In this document: one piece after another, positions 22,478 through 31,402 of the stretch
Position numbering within the stretch: position 1 is the stretch's first letter
Layout of the letters: every line of letters starts with the position of its first letter
IMG/VR virus record: IMGVR_UViG_3300017751_000102
Span: 1 to 32,637 of that record
DNA length: 32,637 nucleotides
Source of the DNA: a virus
Direction: 5' to 3' (one strand)
Program-made: the position numbers and the translations under genes
The notes under the pieces: model-generated
Databases searched by the model: none
What the model saw: only the letters and a program-made list of their open reading frames with translations
Told to the model about the DNA's origin: nothing

Positions 22478-22882
22478 ATGTTATACTTGATTACAATGGG
22501 TGACGATCAAAAATCTCAGTCCGTTAAAAATATCGATGAAGCCCCAGAAGAACTAGCCACTGGACAAGTTGTGTATGACTCTGGTGAAGAGCCTGTAGAC
22601 ATTATGCGGTTTATGGAAAATTCAGATGGCGATATCGTGCCTATGACGGCAGAGGATCGTGACGCAGAAATCGCTGCGATGGCTATCCCAGCCGCTGCAC
22701 AGCGCAACCGTAGGTTACGGGATCAACTCCTACTGGATTCCGATTGGACACAGGTAGTTGACACGCCACTGAGCGATACCGCAAAAGCCGCATGGGCTAC
22801 CTATCGAACCGCTCTGCGCGACATGCCAGATCACACAGAATGGCCTATGGTAGACGAAAACGATTGGCCTACGGCTCCGTAA
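22478..22882 (+). CDS. Phage tail assembly chaperone (134 aa)
   Basis: The C-terminal half reads RNRRLRDQLLLDSDWTQVVD, then TPLSDTAKAAWATYRTALRD and WP..P, the signature of the tail fibre assembly chaperone family (Phage_tail_APC). Such proteins help fibres fold or attach and lie just after fibre genes, as here. The N-terminal part is acidic and likely specific to this fibre set. Strong ribosome site AGGAGA upstream. Confidence 0.8.
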   Translation: MLYLITMGDDQKSQSVKNIDEAPEELATGQVVYDSGEEPVDIMRFMENSDGDIVPMTAEDRDAEIAAMAIPAAAQRNRRLRDQLLLDSDWTQVVDTPLSDTAKAAWATYRTALRDMPDHTEWPMVDENDWPTAP

Positions 22883-22909
22883 ATACTTGTGGGGGAGTGG
22901 CAAGACACC

Positions 22910-22939
22910 TTGAAGACTACCTTAATTATGGGCTATAAT
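22910..22939 (+). promoter_or_regulatory. Sigma70-type promoter
   Basis: -35 TTGAAG (22910-22915), 18-bp spacer, perfect -10 TATAAT (22934-22939). The predicted start near 22946 lies about 19 bases before the acyltransferase ATG, with AAGGAA (22953-22958) as ribosome site. It gives the acyltransferase and lysis block separate expression from the fibres. Confidence 0.8.
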
Positions 22940-22964
22940 TAGTCATGTAACTAAGGAAATCGTC

Positions 22965-23396
22965 ATGCCAATCTCCCCCCAAGAAGTGCTAGACGGCTTA
23001 TACCTCTTTTCTCATACTGAATTCTCAAACGAAGTATCTGTATCAGAATTTTGTGCCGACTACGTCAATCCGCTTACTACGGGACATGCTGTTCTATACT
23101 ATGCGGAAAAGGCCAATGGCCTTAAAACCCCCGCAGGATTAACAACGTGGTGTTGGTTCACCGACGAAGAGGCCGAAGCCTTTAAGCGTGGGGAATTTAA
23201 TCCCTCATTGGAAGACTACTCTAGGGAAAGTGGGGACCAGTTGTGGGGCATATGGATGCTGGCACCCTTTGGTCATCTTAGGCCTGTTTGGAAGCAGATG
23301 AGCGACCATTGCCAGAAACTATACGGACCCCAAAAAGTACACTGGCTCCGAGTTAATAAAGACACCACAGATAAAATCCATAAAGGCAGGATGTAA
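22965..23396 (+). CDS. HlyC-like toxin-activating lysine acyltransferase (143 aa)
   Basis: Matches the HlyC/RTX-activating acyltransferase pattern (PF02794) along its length: an early LFSHTEF with His17, a GHAVLYYAEKANGLKTPAGL strand pair, TWCWFTDEEAEAF, EDYSRESGDQLW with Asp91, the hallmark WMLAPFG (97-103), then VHWLRVNKDTTDKIHKGR. His17 and Asp91 are close to the catalytic His and Asp of HlyC (about 23 and 92). HlyC transfers fatty acyl groups from acyl-carrier protein to lysines of RTX toxins. No RTX toxin is seen nearby, so the substrate here may be a virion protein such as the fibres or the next gene product (inference). Length is slightly short of HlyC (about 170). Confidence 0.8.
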   Translation: MPISPQEVLDGLYLFSHTEFSNEVSVSEFCADYVNPLTTGHAVLYYAEKANGLKTPAGLTTWCWFTDEEAEAFKRGEFNPSLEDYSRESGDQLWGIWMLAPFGHLRPVWKQMSDHCQKLYGPQKVHWLRVNKDTTDKIHKGRM

Positions 23397-23397
23397 A

Positions 23398-24747
23398 ATG
23401 AGTAAGAAAAAATCAACTACCGTACAAACGGGGTTAGGCGACCAACAGTACGACACTATTACTTCCAATCAGCAAAGTATTGCAGGAAGTATAGACACAG
23501 GGTTTAATAACGCCGCCGCCGTGGGGGCTGACCTACAGGCTGGCCAAGGTACTATAACTAGCAACCAGCAACAGTTGTCGGATGGCCAAGGTACTATTAT
23601 TGGAAATCAGGAAGCCCTAAGTACTGGACAGTCCAATATTTCTGCCCAGATCGCTTCTATACCGCAGACAAGTGTGGTTACCCAGACCGTAGATACATCC
23701 GGCATCGAAAACCGAATTGGTACTCTTGAAGGAACCACTCAGGGCGGGTTCGATAATATGGGCGGTCGGTTTGATACTGTGGACGCCTCTTTGGCGGGAA
23801 TCTCACAGGACACCGCAGGCCTTGGATCTAAAGTAGATGATCTTTCAGGAACAGTTACTACTGGTTTCGAAGGTGTTAACGAAGGCATGGCAGCAAATGC
23901 CACGGCCGCACAAGAAGACCGCACCGCATTGCAGGAAGCAGTACTAAGTGGTCAGGTCTCAATGACAGACCTAATTAATCAGTACGGAAACGCTGGCGCA
24001 TTATATTATGAGCAATTGGCCCAAGGCCAAGCCCAAATGATTGAACAACAAGCCGGCATGCAAACCGGACTTTCCGAATTCCGTGAGGACTTTGGGGACT
24101 ATTCTGGACAGATGGCCGGTGCGGTAGGCGATCTAGGCGATCAAGTTGTAGGCGGGTTTGATGCTGTACGTTCGGGACAAAGCGGTCTATCTTCCGCAGT
24201 ATCCGGTGTAAAAGATACAGTACAAAATACTGCACAGGCTGCAACAAGCGTTGCAAACGCGCAGCAACAACAGAGTGGCAACGTAGAAATTGACTATGCG
24301 AGAATTGCTAAAGAAGTAGCAACCGGCGCTAATACACAGTCAACAGACTCGTACAACAATGGCGGCATGTTCGCAGACAAACTAGACTCCATTCGTAACC
24401 TGATTTCTACACAGGGCGGTCAGATGGATGCTCGGATGCGCGACCAGTATACAAAACTTGCAAACTCATTTGATAGCCAAGGCCGTCTTCTTACGTCACA
24501 AATGGACGACAATGGAAACACTATGGCCCGCGCTATTGATCAACAGGGTAACCTTTTGATGGCGGCATTTGATCAATCTGGTCGGCGCATCATGCAGGAC
24601 AGCCTCAACATTAATAGAATGATGGCTATGTTTGATCAGTCAAGCCGTTTCCGCGCGGGATCTAATTATAATATGGGTCGTCTGTCACCAGCACAGCGCG
24701 GCGGTAATGGGATGATGTCACCGTACACTATGACATTTGATCAGTAA
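23398..24747 (+). CDS. Gln/Gly-rich repetitive virion-like protein (449 aa)
   Basis: Starts 2 bases after the acyltransferase stop. The N-terminal half is made of imperfect repeats around QGTITSNQQQLSDGQGTII, and a 15-bp DNA repeat lies at 23541-23555 and 23583-23597. The middle contains helical GFDNMGGRFDTVDASLAGIS segments. The end has repeated FDSQGRLL, IDQQGNLL and FDQSGRRI units. Overall it is a long low-complexity coiled-coil or beta-repeat rod, like ejected or internal virion proteins. It contains several lysines near the N-terminus (MSKKKSTTV). No enzyme motif seen. Confidence 0.65.
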   Translation: MSKKKSTTVQTGLGDQQYDTITSNQQSIAGSIDTGFNNAAAVGADLQAGQGTITSNQQQLSDGQGTIIGNQEALSTGQSNISAQIASIPQTSVVTQTVDTSGIENRIGTLEGTTQGGFDNMGGRFDTVDASLAGISQDTAGLGSKVDDLSGTVTTGFEGVNEGMAANATAAQEDRTALQEAVLSGQVSMTDLINQYGNAGALYYEQLAQGQAQMIEQQAGMQTGLSEFREDFGDYSGQMAGAVGDLGDQVVGGFDAVRSGQSGLSSAVSGVKDTVQNTAQAATSVANAQQQQSGNVEIDYARIAKEVATGANTQSTDSYNNGGMFADKLDSIRNLISTQGGQMDARMRDQYTKLANSFDSQGRLLTSQMDDNGNTMARAIDQQGNLLMAAFDQSGRRIMQDSLNINRMMAMFDQSSRFRAGSNYNMGRLSPAQRGGNGMMSPYTMTFDQ

Positions 24748-24779
24748 TCTTTCGGGGGGGTCACTCGGAAGGAATTTTT

Positions 24780-25508
24780 ATGCATCCTAAGTCTACATCA
24801 CAGACAGGCATTAACTTAATTAAGTCATTCGAAGGCCTTCATAAGGTTGGAGAAGACGGCATGATACACTCATATCGGTGCGTGGCCGGCCGCTGGACTA
24901 TCGGGTATGGTAGTTGCAAGGGCGTCCGATCTGGGCAGCGTATTACTGTAGAAGAGGCTGAACAAAAACTTCGTGAAGACCTACAATGGTGCGAAGCGGT
25001 AGTTAAGCGCAACGTCGAAGTGCCTCTTACCCAGAACCAGTACGACGGTCTAGTGTCACTAATTTTCAACATAGGTGGCCCTAACTTTCAGTCTAGCACC
25101 TTGTTAAAACGCCTGAATCGTGGTTTATACCATGAAGTACCTGAACAGATTATGCGCTGGAACAAAGCCCGCGTATCAGGTGTACTACAAGTAGTTCGAG
25201 GGCTTACCCGCCGCCGTACTGCGGAAGCCGCACTATTTAGTATGGATGCTGACTTACCGTCGAATGGTGGGGATTTACCCCCTCAGAAGGTAGAGCAAGC
25301 CGCGCCAAAGTCCCTTAAAAAAAGTAAGACTATGGCCGGTGTGGGGGTGGCAGGCGCAGCCACTGTAGCCAATGAAATCTCAGGTCAGTTACAAGGTTTA
25401 GTCTCTTACAGCGAAAACCTAAAAGTCATTTTCTTAGTAGTAGCCTTGGCCGGCATTTGTCTCGCAGGCTATGCAAGATTTAAAGATCACTCCGAGGGTG
25501 AACGGTAA
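24780..25508 (+). CDS. GH24 phage lysozyme (endolysin) with C-terminal membrane helix (242 aa)
   Basis: Residues 11-150 are a T4/P1-type lysozyme: Glu18 in IKSFEGL, Cys34 in SYRCVAGRW, Thr40 in TIGYGSCKG. This is the Glu...(Asp/Cys)-x5-Thr active-site pattern with Cys in place of Asp, as in some phage lysozymes, but with a longer gap between Glu and Cys. NQYDGLVSLIFNIG and GLTRRRTAEAALF are further family marks. Residues 160-213 are a linker. Residues 214-232 form a transmembrane helix (LKVIFLVVALAGICLAGYA) with a charged tail. It breaks the wall at lysis. AAGGA precedes the ATG. The next gene overlaps as TAATG. Confidence 0.9.
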   Translation: MHPKSTSQTGINLIKSFEGLHKVGEDGMIHSYRCVAGRWTIGYGSCKGVRSGQRITVEEAEQKLREDLQWCEAVVKRNVEVPLTQNQYDGLVSLIFNIGGPNFQSSTLLKRLNRGLYHEVPEQIMRWNKARVSGVLQVVRGLTRRRTAEAALFSMDADLPSNGGDLPPQKVEQAAPKSLKKSKTMAGVGVAGAATVANEISGQLQGLVSYSENLKVIFLVVALAGICLAGYARFKDHSEGER

Positions 25509-25765
25509 TGTTCGGTTTCCTTACAGGAAAACTTAAAACCTACATAATTGGCTCACTAGCCGTATTACTTCCCATTATTTACGTTTTAGGGCGTCGGGAC
25601 CAAAAGCAGATCCAAAGGTCTGATGCCCTAGAAGACGCCTTAGAGTTGGAAGCCGATCGCGCTGAATTCTACAAGTCTATGGAGCAACACAAACATGATG
25701 CACGGGCCGGTAAAACTTCTAGCCGTGACGATATTGTTAAGCGGCTGCGCGGGACCGGTCTATAA
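25508..25765 (+). CDS. Inner-membrane spanin, Rz-like (85 aa)
   Basis: N-terminal transmembrane helix (TYIIGSLAVLLPIIYVLG, 11-28), then a periplasmic coiled coil (DALEDALELEADRAEFYKSM) and a basic end. This is the layout of i-spanins, which with the outer-membrane partner fuse the envelope in the last step of lysis. It follows the lysozyme with a TAATG overlap, and the partner gene is embedded out of frame in its 3' end. Confidence 0.85.
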   Translation: MFGFLTGKLKTYIIGSLAVLLPIIYVLGRRDQKQIQRSDALEDALELEADRAEFYKSMEQHKHDARAGKTSSRDDIVKRLRGTGL

Positions 25766-25952
25766 GACAGACCTAGAAGTATACTGTCCGCCACTAACAA
25801 GTTATTCACAAGAATTTAATAAAAAACTAGCCGAAGAGGTCATGTCTCTACCAAACGAGGGTTCTGCCTTAGAGCGTGTAGTTTCTGACTATTCAGAACT
25901 TAGAGACACTATTCGAGCATGTAACATAGAACGGGATAAACGGAATGGCTAA
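25695..25952 (+). CDS. Outer-membrane spanin lipoprotein, Rz1-like (85 aa)
   Basis: Signal MMHGPVKLLAVTILLSGC with lipobox LSGC; Cys18 is the lipidated residue. The gene begins inside the Rz frame and extends past it, the typical overlapping o-spanin arrangement. The mature part contains Pro and a helical EFNKKLAEEVMSLPN segment. Start could be either of two adjacent ATGs (25695 or 25698). Confidence 0.85.
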   Translation: MMHGPVKLLAVTILLSGCAGPVYKTDLEVYCPPLTSYSQEFNKKLAEEVMSLPNEGSALERVVSDYSELRDTIRACNIERDKRNG

Positions 25953-27858
25953 CGGCATTACTCAGGTCACGGCAAATACTGGAAGCACAAATGCCGCACC
26001 AGTTTCTAACACCCAGATAACAACCGGCGGTGTTACTGCTAATGAGGGAACCCAACAATTTCAGGATATGGCTAACGACGCAATCCCAGAGGGGTCGGGT
26101 GGTTCTGGAGTAGTAGGGAATGCCCTTGCGGTAGCCGCCGGCGCAGGCAGCATAAACAATAATAATAATGCTGGCCTGGAGTCCGCTGAAGGTATCGTAA
26201 ATGATCCTGCATCGTTCTTGACGCCCGAACTTACTCTATCAGGAAGCGTTCCCGTCATTGACCCTCAAAACGGTCTTATGGACGCCTCGGCTGACCAGTA
26301 TCAAATGCAGTCAGATGGTCTTAATGTTGATGTGTCAACCGCAGCAACAACCACTATGGACAGTATACCGGAGAACCAAGGCGCTCAGACGTATGACGCG
26401 GCTACCTCTGTGGAGAATGTAGAGGCAGCGCAGGGTACGGGCGCAACAGGTGAAGTATCTCAAGAGGCCATAGTCGAAGCAGAACAGTTTGACATGCAGG
26501 GTACTGCTACCGGCGTAAATGCAGACGGCACTAAAAACTATACTGGCGAGGCTTTGTCTCAATTTGCCAACCAAAACATTTCCTCAATGATCGACACGTC
26601 TACTGTTGCAGGTAAATTACTGGCCCAAGAGTTGGGCGCTGGGAACTACACAGACACTAAAGCGACAGTCCTCGGTCAATTAGACATTATTTCCGGCCAA
26701 TTCGAAGGGCCGAATGGAGAGCCAAAAATACCGTCGTGGGCGCAAGGCACGGCGCGAAATGTTGCGCGCATCACCGCCTTTAAGGGAATGACAGGGACAG
26801 CGGCCACCGCCGCCATGTCTACCGCGATCATGGAAGCCACGCTGCCTATTGCACAGCAAGAAGCGCAATTCTTTCAGACCATGACGGCTAAAAATCTAGA
26901 TAACAGGCAGCAAGCGACCATCAATAGGGCGAACGTTTTGTCTAAAATGGATCAGATGAATTTAGATTCCCGCATGCAGACTGCAATACAGAATTCTCAG
27001 AACTTTATGCAAATGGATATGGCTAACCTGACTAACGAACAGCAAATGTCTGTGGTCAACACCCAAGCCCGCGTACAGTCTATTCTCGAAGATGCTAAGT
27101 CTGAAAACGTAGCCCGTGCATTTGGGGCAGAGGCGGCTAATGAATTCACTAAATTTTATGATGAACTTGGCGCATCTATTTCTAAGTTTAATGTCGAACA
27201 GATGAACGGAATGGCGAAGTTTAATTCTGGTGAAATTAACGACAATTCGGAGTTTAACTCCACACTAGAAAACAACCGTGAACAGTATTACCGCAGCATG
27301 CAATATAACATTGATTTAGCCAATACAAAGTGGCGTCAAGATGTTACAATGAAAGAGACTGAGATGGCCTTTGAGGCCGCCGCCCTTGATGTAAAAAACC
27401 TGTTTGATATTACTACGGAGTCTATGAATCAACTCTGGGATAGGGCCGACGCCATCCTAGACTACTCATGGAAATCTGGAGAAAGTGCACTAGAGCGCGA
27501 GAACAAAATTGCTATAGCCCAATTGCAGCGCCCTAAGAGTGGTGGATTGCTAGGTTCCATAGGCAAAATACTTGGGGCCGCGGCCGGAACAGAAGCAGGG
27601 GCGCAGGCCATTGCTTCAGGAGTATCTTGGCTGGTGGGCTTTTCTGACGAACGCCTCAAAGAAAACGTAGTAAAATTTGGGACTTTGAAAAACGGTATCA
27701 GCGTTTACCGCTGGGATTGGACTGATGAAGGCAGGCGCATTGTGGGAGACCAACCTGCGTTCGGCGTTATTGCTCAAGAAGTACAGAACGTCGTTCCAGC
27801 GGCGGTGAATATGGGGTCGGATGGATACCTTCGGGTTAACTACGGGATGATCGTATAA
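25945..27858 (+). CDS. Virion protein with C-terminal S74 self-cleaving chaperone (637 aa)
   Basis: The last 71 residues (567-637) start SDERLKENVVKFG and end VNYGMIV, the peptidase S74 intramolecular chaperone. Ser567 and Lys572 are the expected catalytic dyad, cutting before Ser567 after trimerisation. The N-terminal 200 residues are Ala/Gly/Thr/Asn-rich, and the middle is helical with Gln/Met-rich segments (MDQMNLDSRMQTAIQNSQNF). The long helical middle is unlike a beta-helix tailspike and more like an ejection or tail needle protein. Near residue 545, Ala/Gly-rich IGKILGAAAGTEAGAQAIA could insert in membranes. Overlaps the o-spanin gene by 8 bases. Confidence 0.8.
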   Translation: MANGITQVTANTGSTNAAPVSNTQITTGGVTANEGTQQFQDMANDAIPEGSGGSGVVGNALAVAAGAGSINNNNNAGLESAEGIVNDPASFLTPELTLSGSVPVIDPQNGLMDASADQYQMQSDGLNVDVSTAATTTMDSIPENQGAQTYDAATSVENVEAAQGTGATGEVSQEAIVEAEQFDMQGTATGVNADGTKNYTGEALSQFANQNISSMIDTSTVAGKLLAQELGAGNYTDTKATVLGQLDIISGQFEGPNGEPKIPSWAQGTARNVARITAFKGMTGTAATAAMSTAIMEATLPIAQQEAQFFQTMTAKNLDNRQQATINRANVLSKMDQMNLDSRMQTAIQNSQNFMQMDMANLTNEQQMSVVNTQARVQSILEDAKSENVARAFGAEAANEFTKFYDELGASISKFNVEQMNGMAKFNSGEINDNSEFNSTLENNREQYYRSMQYNIDLANTKWRQDVTMKETEMAFEAAALDVKNLFDITTESMNQLWDRADAILDYSWKSGESALERENKIAIAQLQRPKSGGLLGSIGKILGAAAGTEAGAQAIASGVSWLVGFSDERLKENVVKFGTLKNGISVYRWDWTDEGRRIVGDQPAFGVIAQEVQNVVPAAVNMGSDGYLRVNYGMIV

Positions 27859-28031
27859 TGAAATTTGAAGATGCAATAGCCAAGTCAGTAGAAGCATTTC
27901 TGTCGGGCAAAACCCCAGATAATTTAGCCGGACTCAAAGAAGACGGTCTCAAGTACACACAAGAGTATTTTGACAACTTTGAAAAAGAGTTGGCATCAAC
28001 AAAATCTCGGGAGACTAAAGATGAAAAGTGA
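27858..28031 (+). CDS. Small helical protein (57 aa)
   Basis: ATG at 27858 overlaps the preceding stop as TAATG, stop TGA at 28029-28031. The product MKFEDAIAKSVEAFLSGKTP continues with LAGLKEDGLKYTQEYFDN and a charged end. It is a compact two-helix protein of a kind seen in this position in marine phage structural operons. No domain recognised. It overlaps the next gene by 11 bases. Confidence 0.65.
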   Translation: MKFEDAIAKSVEAFLSGKTPDNLAGLKEDGLKYTQEYFDNFEKELASTKSRETKDEK

Positions 28032-28575
28032 TGCTGCGCAAATGTTTGATGCCCCAATTGCGGGTGAAAACCTAACTAGTGACCCTAAAAACTACCCTTG
28101 GCACCGTCCCCCTGATCTGGTAGAGTATGATGACGTTGTTGATTACATGATCGGAAAGATCATGGAGCCAAAAACCCTGAACGGACTAATGACGTTTGTT
28201 GATTCAGGTTTCACAATTACCTCACTTATTTCTTATGCGATGCTATCGAATATCGGTAGGGGAAAATTTCAAATTGATGTGGCTATACTTGCAGCCGGAC
28301 CTTTAGCGCGATTGCTGCAAATCCTAGCAGAGGATGCCGGTTTGGATTACGTCATGGGCGTCGAAGAGGACTTCAAACGTATGTCCCCTGTCATGCTTAA
28401 ACTGGCTATGGAAGACGACGACATCATGCCCGACGACCCTTCCGAAGAAAACTCCGAGGAAAACCCTACCGAAGAGAGTGGCCTGATGGATGAATCCGTT
28501 CCTCTAGCCCCAGCAAGTGACGACGAACAAAACGCTATGCTTGGCTATGGCGATGAACAAGAAGAGGTTGTCTAA
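28021..28575 (+). CDS. Conserved structural-operon protein (184 aa)
   Basis: ATG 28021 has GGGAG 7 bases upstream; an ATG at 27970 would overlap the previous gene too far. The sequence includes SDPKNYPWHRPPDLVEYDDV, then DYMIGKIMEPKTLNGLMTFV and GRGKFQIDVAILAAGPLARL, hydrophobic stretches that may be buried helices. The C-terminal 50 residues are very acidic (MEDDDIMPDDPSEENSEEN). It is probably a small virion or assembly protein. No catalytic motif. Confidence 0.7.
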   Translation: MKSDAAQMFDAPIAGENLTSDPKNYPWHRPPDLVEYDDVVDYMIGKIMEPKTLNGLMTFVDSGFTITSLISYAMLSNIGRGKFQIDVAILAAGPLARLLQILAEDAGLDYVMGVEEDFKRMSPVMLKLAMEDDDIMPDDPSEENSEENPTEESGLMDESVPLAPASDDEQNAMLGYGDEQEEVV

Positions 28576-31391
28576 TGAGCGGTTTTGATGATTTTGCCGA
28601 TGGGTTTGCCGATGGTTTTGTCCCCGTATACCAACGACGCATGGCTGCGAAGGATAATTTAGAGAACGATTTGCTGCGAAGCAACATTTCTAGTTGGAAT
28701 AAAGAGAAAGACCTATATACCGCGCAAAAAGTTAAAGATGCTAAATTACTAGCGCAGGCTAACGGCATCCTAAATAGTGCAGGAACCTTGCCCGCGCATA
28801 TCCGCAAACAAGACGCCCTGTCTTTAATCACACAAGAGTTAACAACATACGAAGATGCTAAGTACGTTGCCGAGCGTTTTAGTGACGCCATCAATCGTGG
28901 AGCATTCGTAGGTGCGGGAACAGACCTAACAGGAGCGCCCGTAACCAACACGGTTGTTGATACTGAAATGGCCGCTATTCAGTTGTCCGGAGGTGCCGCA
29001 CAGCGAGGCGACTCTATCTCAGGAATGAACGAGCAATTTGCCGCGAACCTTAACTCTATGATGAGTGAATTGCCTGAAGATTTGGCGGGTCGTCTGACCG
29101 TGTATAGCGGGTATCGTAGCGCCGACATTCAGGCGGGTATCTTAGCAGACAACATGGGCAAGTATGGGTTTCAGCCCGCAGAAATTGAAGAGTGGAAGAC
29201 AGATGTTTCTAATCTAGGGGCGGTTGCCGCCGGACAGAAATGGGAGAGCCGCTTTGACCCCTCTGGCATCCGTAAGTTTGTTGCACTCCCAGGATCATCT
29301 AAACACCAATCCGGTGAAGCCGCCGATCTTAAATTGGACGGAAAACGCCTTGATCAGATTGACGAAGCAACCCGCGAACGCATACACCAGCACGCAGAGG
29401 CATACGGACTAACCTTCCGGATGGGGCATGAGCCATGGCAAGTTGAACTTGATCCAAACAATAGTAATAACGACCCAACTCCACAGACTACCTCGAATGA
29501 TGATGCTGACGACGAAGAGGTGGGCTTGGGTGGCCGCATCGTTAAGGGAATTGCAACTATTTTGGGTGTGGATCAGGACTACTATATTAATAATGCTAAA
29601 AATCGTTTCCTTAGTCATCTTGAAAGCACCGGTGAAGCAGAACTTTATGACCTTGTGAAATCAGGGGAGCGGTCTACCCCACCTGTAAGTGGAAATCTAT
29701 CATACGACACCCGCCTGATGTCTATGGAGGTGGTTAAGCCACCTGAACTTACTGGTGTGTCTAAAATAGAAGACGTAAATGCTATTAGGGCGCAAATTTT
29801 GGCCTTTGGCATCAGTACCACAGAGGGGTACGACGCAGCACTAAATGCACTAGAGACAAAATTCGAAGCGGGCTTACCAATGGGACTTACAGCCCTAGGC
29901 GATTTGGCAGGAAAAGATGAGGTTCTGCGTAACTTTCAAACTCTAGCAACCTTAGAGGCCAATGATAAAGATGCGTTTGCAGCCCTGCCACAAGGCTATG
30001 TGGAAGTAGTCCGAAACCTTAAAGGCGCATACGACGAAGTCCCTGATGGCGAAAAACTTACACGCACATACCTTGCAACAAACCACTTCAAACTATTTGA
30101 GGCGGCACAAAGCGGTGATGCGGCAGCGAAGGAAGCATTTGCTGTGTGGAAGGCTAGTACAATGCCGTCCATGTTGGCTGCGATTGAGGCCGCGAACCCA
30201 AGCGATCCAAAGGTAGCGGACCTTAATGAACTGTACTCACAACTCAATCTAGAACAGCGCGCAGCCAATCCAGACCAAGAAAGAATTAAAGAACTGAATC
30301 AGCAGATCGAAGCAAACCTTCAGGCAACACGCTCTGAAACCATGGTTAAAGGCGAAGAATCGACTAAGATCGTCGCAGTCAAGCCAGACGGTACTTGGGG
30401 TGAGATCGATGTCCGTACTAAGTTTAACGGCACCGACTACGACTATGTTGATGCAGACGGCGAAAAGTACGATCTGGGCAAGACAAGCGAAGACGGCGTA
30501 ACCTATCAAAAAGTTTCTGAAAAAGAGTGGCAAGAACATACTAAAATCTACAACGCTACCAGTACCGAGCGCAATAAATACAAGTCATACGCCACCACAC
30601 TTGTATCCTCTCTGCCTCTCGCGGCTCGGACGTACACAATTATTGATCAAAACCCTGAAGTCACACGCAGGGTCGTTGCGACAGCGCGTAGTGCAGTAGG
30701 CGCTATTAACGAGGTCGTAACAGGTATCAACCTACTGACCGAAGTGTTTAAAGAAGGCGGTGATAAGCAAATCACCATGGCAGACGCCGTCGGACAAGGC
30801 CTAGACACGTCACGACTAGAACAGATCTCGAAAGGACAAGGTCTAGAGACTATAAGTAGCCCCTTGTTGCGACAGCGGGCCATCTTCGAAGCCAATATGA
30901 TTCTGTTAACCTTCCAGATCGGTGGCCTAGAGGGGCAGCGCGGTAACGCCATGTCAAACAAAGACTTTGAGCGTCTGTCTGAAATCTTGAGTTCTACAGA
31001 CCCAGAAGTAACCAAGACACTTATGCGAAACTACTTTGGAGATAAAATCCAAAGGCTCAGAACTATGGAGACTACAGTATATGATACCAATTACGAGGGC
31101 GGCAGTGCCGCGGCGTGGGAGGAACGTACAGGTATTAGTTTCTTTAAGGAAGAAGATGGGGTTTCCCGCCTAGATAAGTTGATTGGTGACGATCAGAACA
31201 GTGTTATTAGCCAATCATACAATCTGTTTAATCCAGACAACAACACCACGACGATCTCTAAACCTCCGAACCAAGTACCCCAACGCAAGGTGGGTGACGT
31301 CTATAACGGGATGGAAATCACGGCAGTAGACGGCAATAAGATTACCGTTTTAGTTGGCGGAGTCCCAACAACATTCACAATTAAACAGTAG
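28575..31391 (+). CDS. Large virion protein with M15 (VanY-like) peptidase domain (938 aa)
   Basis: Residues 145-292 resemble D-Ala-D-Ala carboxypeptidase/M15 enzymes: LTVYSGYRS (Arg181), GSSKHQSGEAADLKL with zinc ligands His244 and Asp251, and GHEPWQVEL. In the last motif the usual third ligand His (PWHxE) is Gln289, encoded by CAA, so zinc binding may be weakened or lost. The N-terminus begins MSGFDDFADGFADGFVPVYQ with a short DFADGF repeat. The rest (300-938) is helical with charged repeats, a likely ejected internal protein. The last 60 residues form a beta-rich domain (NGMEITAVDGNKITVLVGGV). It may open peptidoglycan as the phage injects. Overlaps the upstream stop as TAATG. Confidence 0.75.
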   Translation: MSGFDDFADGFADGFVPVYQRRMAAKDNLENDLLRSNISSWNKEKDLYTAQKVKDAKLLAQANGILNSAGTLPAHIRKQDALSLITQELTTYEDAKYVAERFSDAINRGAFVGAGTDLTGAPVTNTVVDTEMAAIQLSGGAAQRGDSISGMNEQFAANLNSMMSELPEDLAGRLTVYSGYRSADIQAGILADNMGKYGFQPAEIEEWKTDVSNLGAVAAGQKWESRFDPSGIRKFVALPGSSKHQSGEAADLKLDGKRLDQIDEATRERIHQHAEAYGLTFRMGHEPWQVELDPNNSNNDPTPQTTSNDDADDEEVGLGGRIVKGIATILGVDQDYYINNAKNRFLSHLESTGEAELYDLVKSGERSTPPVSGNLSYDTRLMSMEVVKPPELTGVSKIEDVNAIRAQILAFGISTTEGYDAALNALETKFEAGLPMGLTALGDLAGKDEVLRNFQTLATLEANDKDAFAALPQGYVEVVRNLKGAYDEVPDGEKLTRTYLATNHFKLFEAAQSGDAAAKEAFAVWKASTMPSMLAAIEAANPSDPKVADLNELYSQLNLEQRAANPDQERIKELNQQIEANLQATRSETMVKGEESTKIVAVKPDGTWGEIDVRTKFNGTDYDYVDADGEKYDLGKTSEDGVTYQKVSEKEWQEHTKIYNATSTERNKYKSYATTLVSSLPLAARTYTIIDQNPEVTRRVVATARSAVGAINEVVTGINLLTEVFKEGGDKQITMADAVGQGLDTSRLEQISKGQGLETISSPLLRQRAIFEANMILLTFQIGGLEGQRGNAMSNKDFERLSEILSSTDPEVTKTLMRNYFGDKIQRLRTMETTVYDTNYEGGSAAAWEERTGISFFKEEDGVSRLDKLIGDDQNSVISQSYNLFNPDNNTTTISKPPNQVPQRKVGDVYNGMEITAVDGNKITVLVGGVPTTFTIKQ

Positions 31392-31402
31392 GAGCGCCTG
31401 CC

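Noticed and set aside
23541-23597. 15-bp direct repeat as a mobile or attachment site
   Set aside because: It lies in frame within a repetitive protein gene and matches its amino acid repeat.
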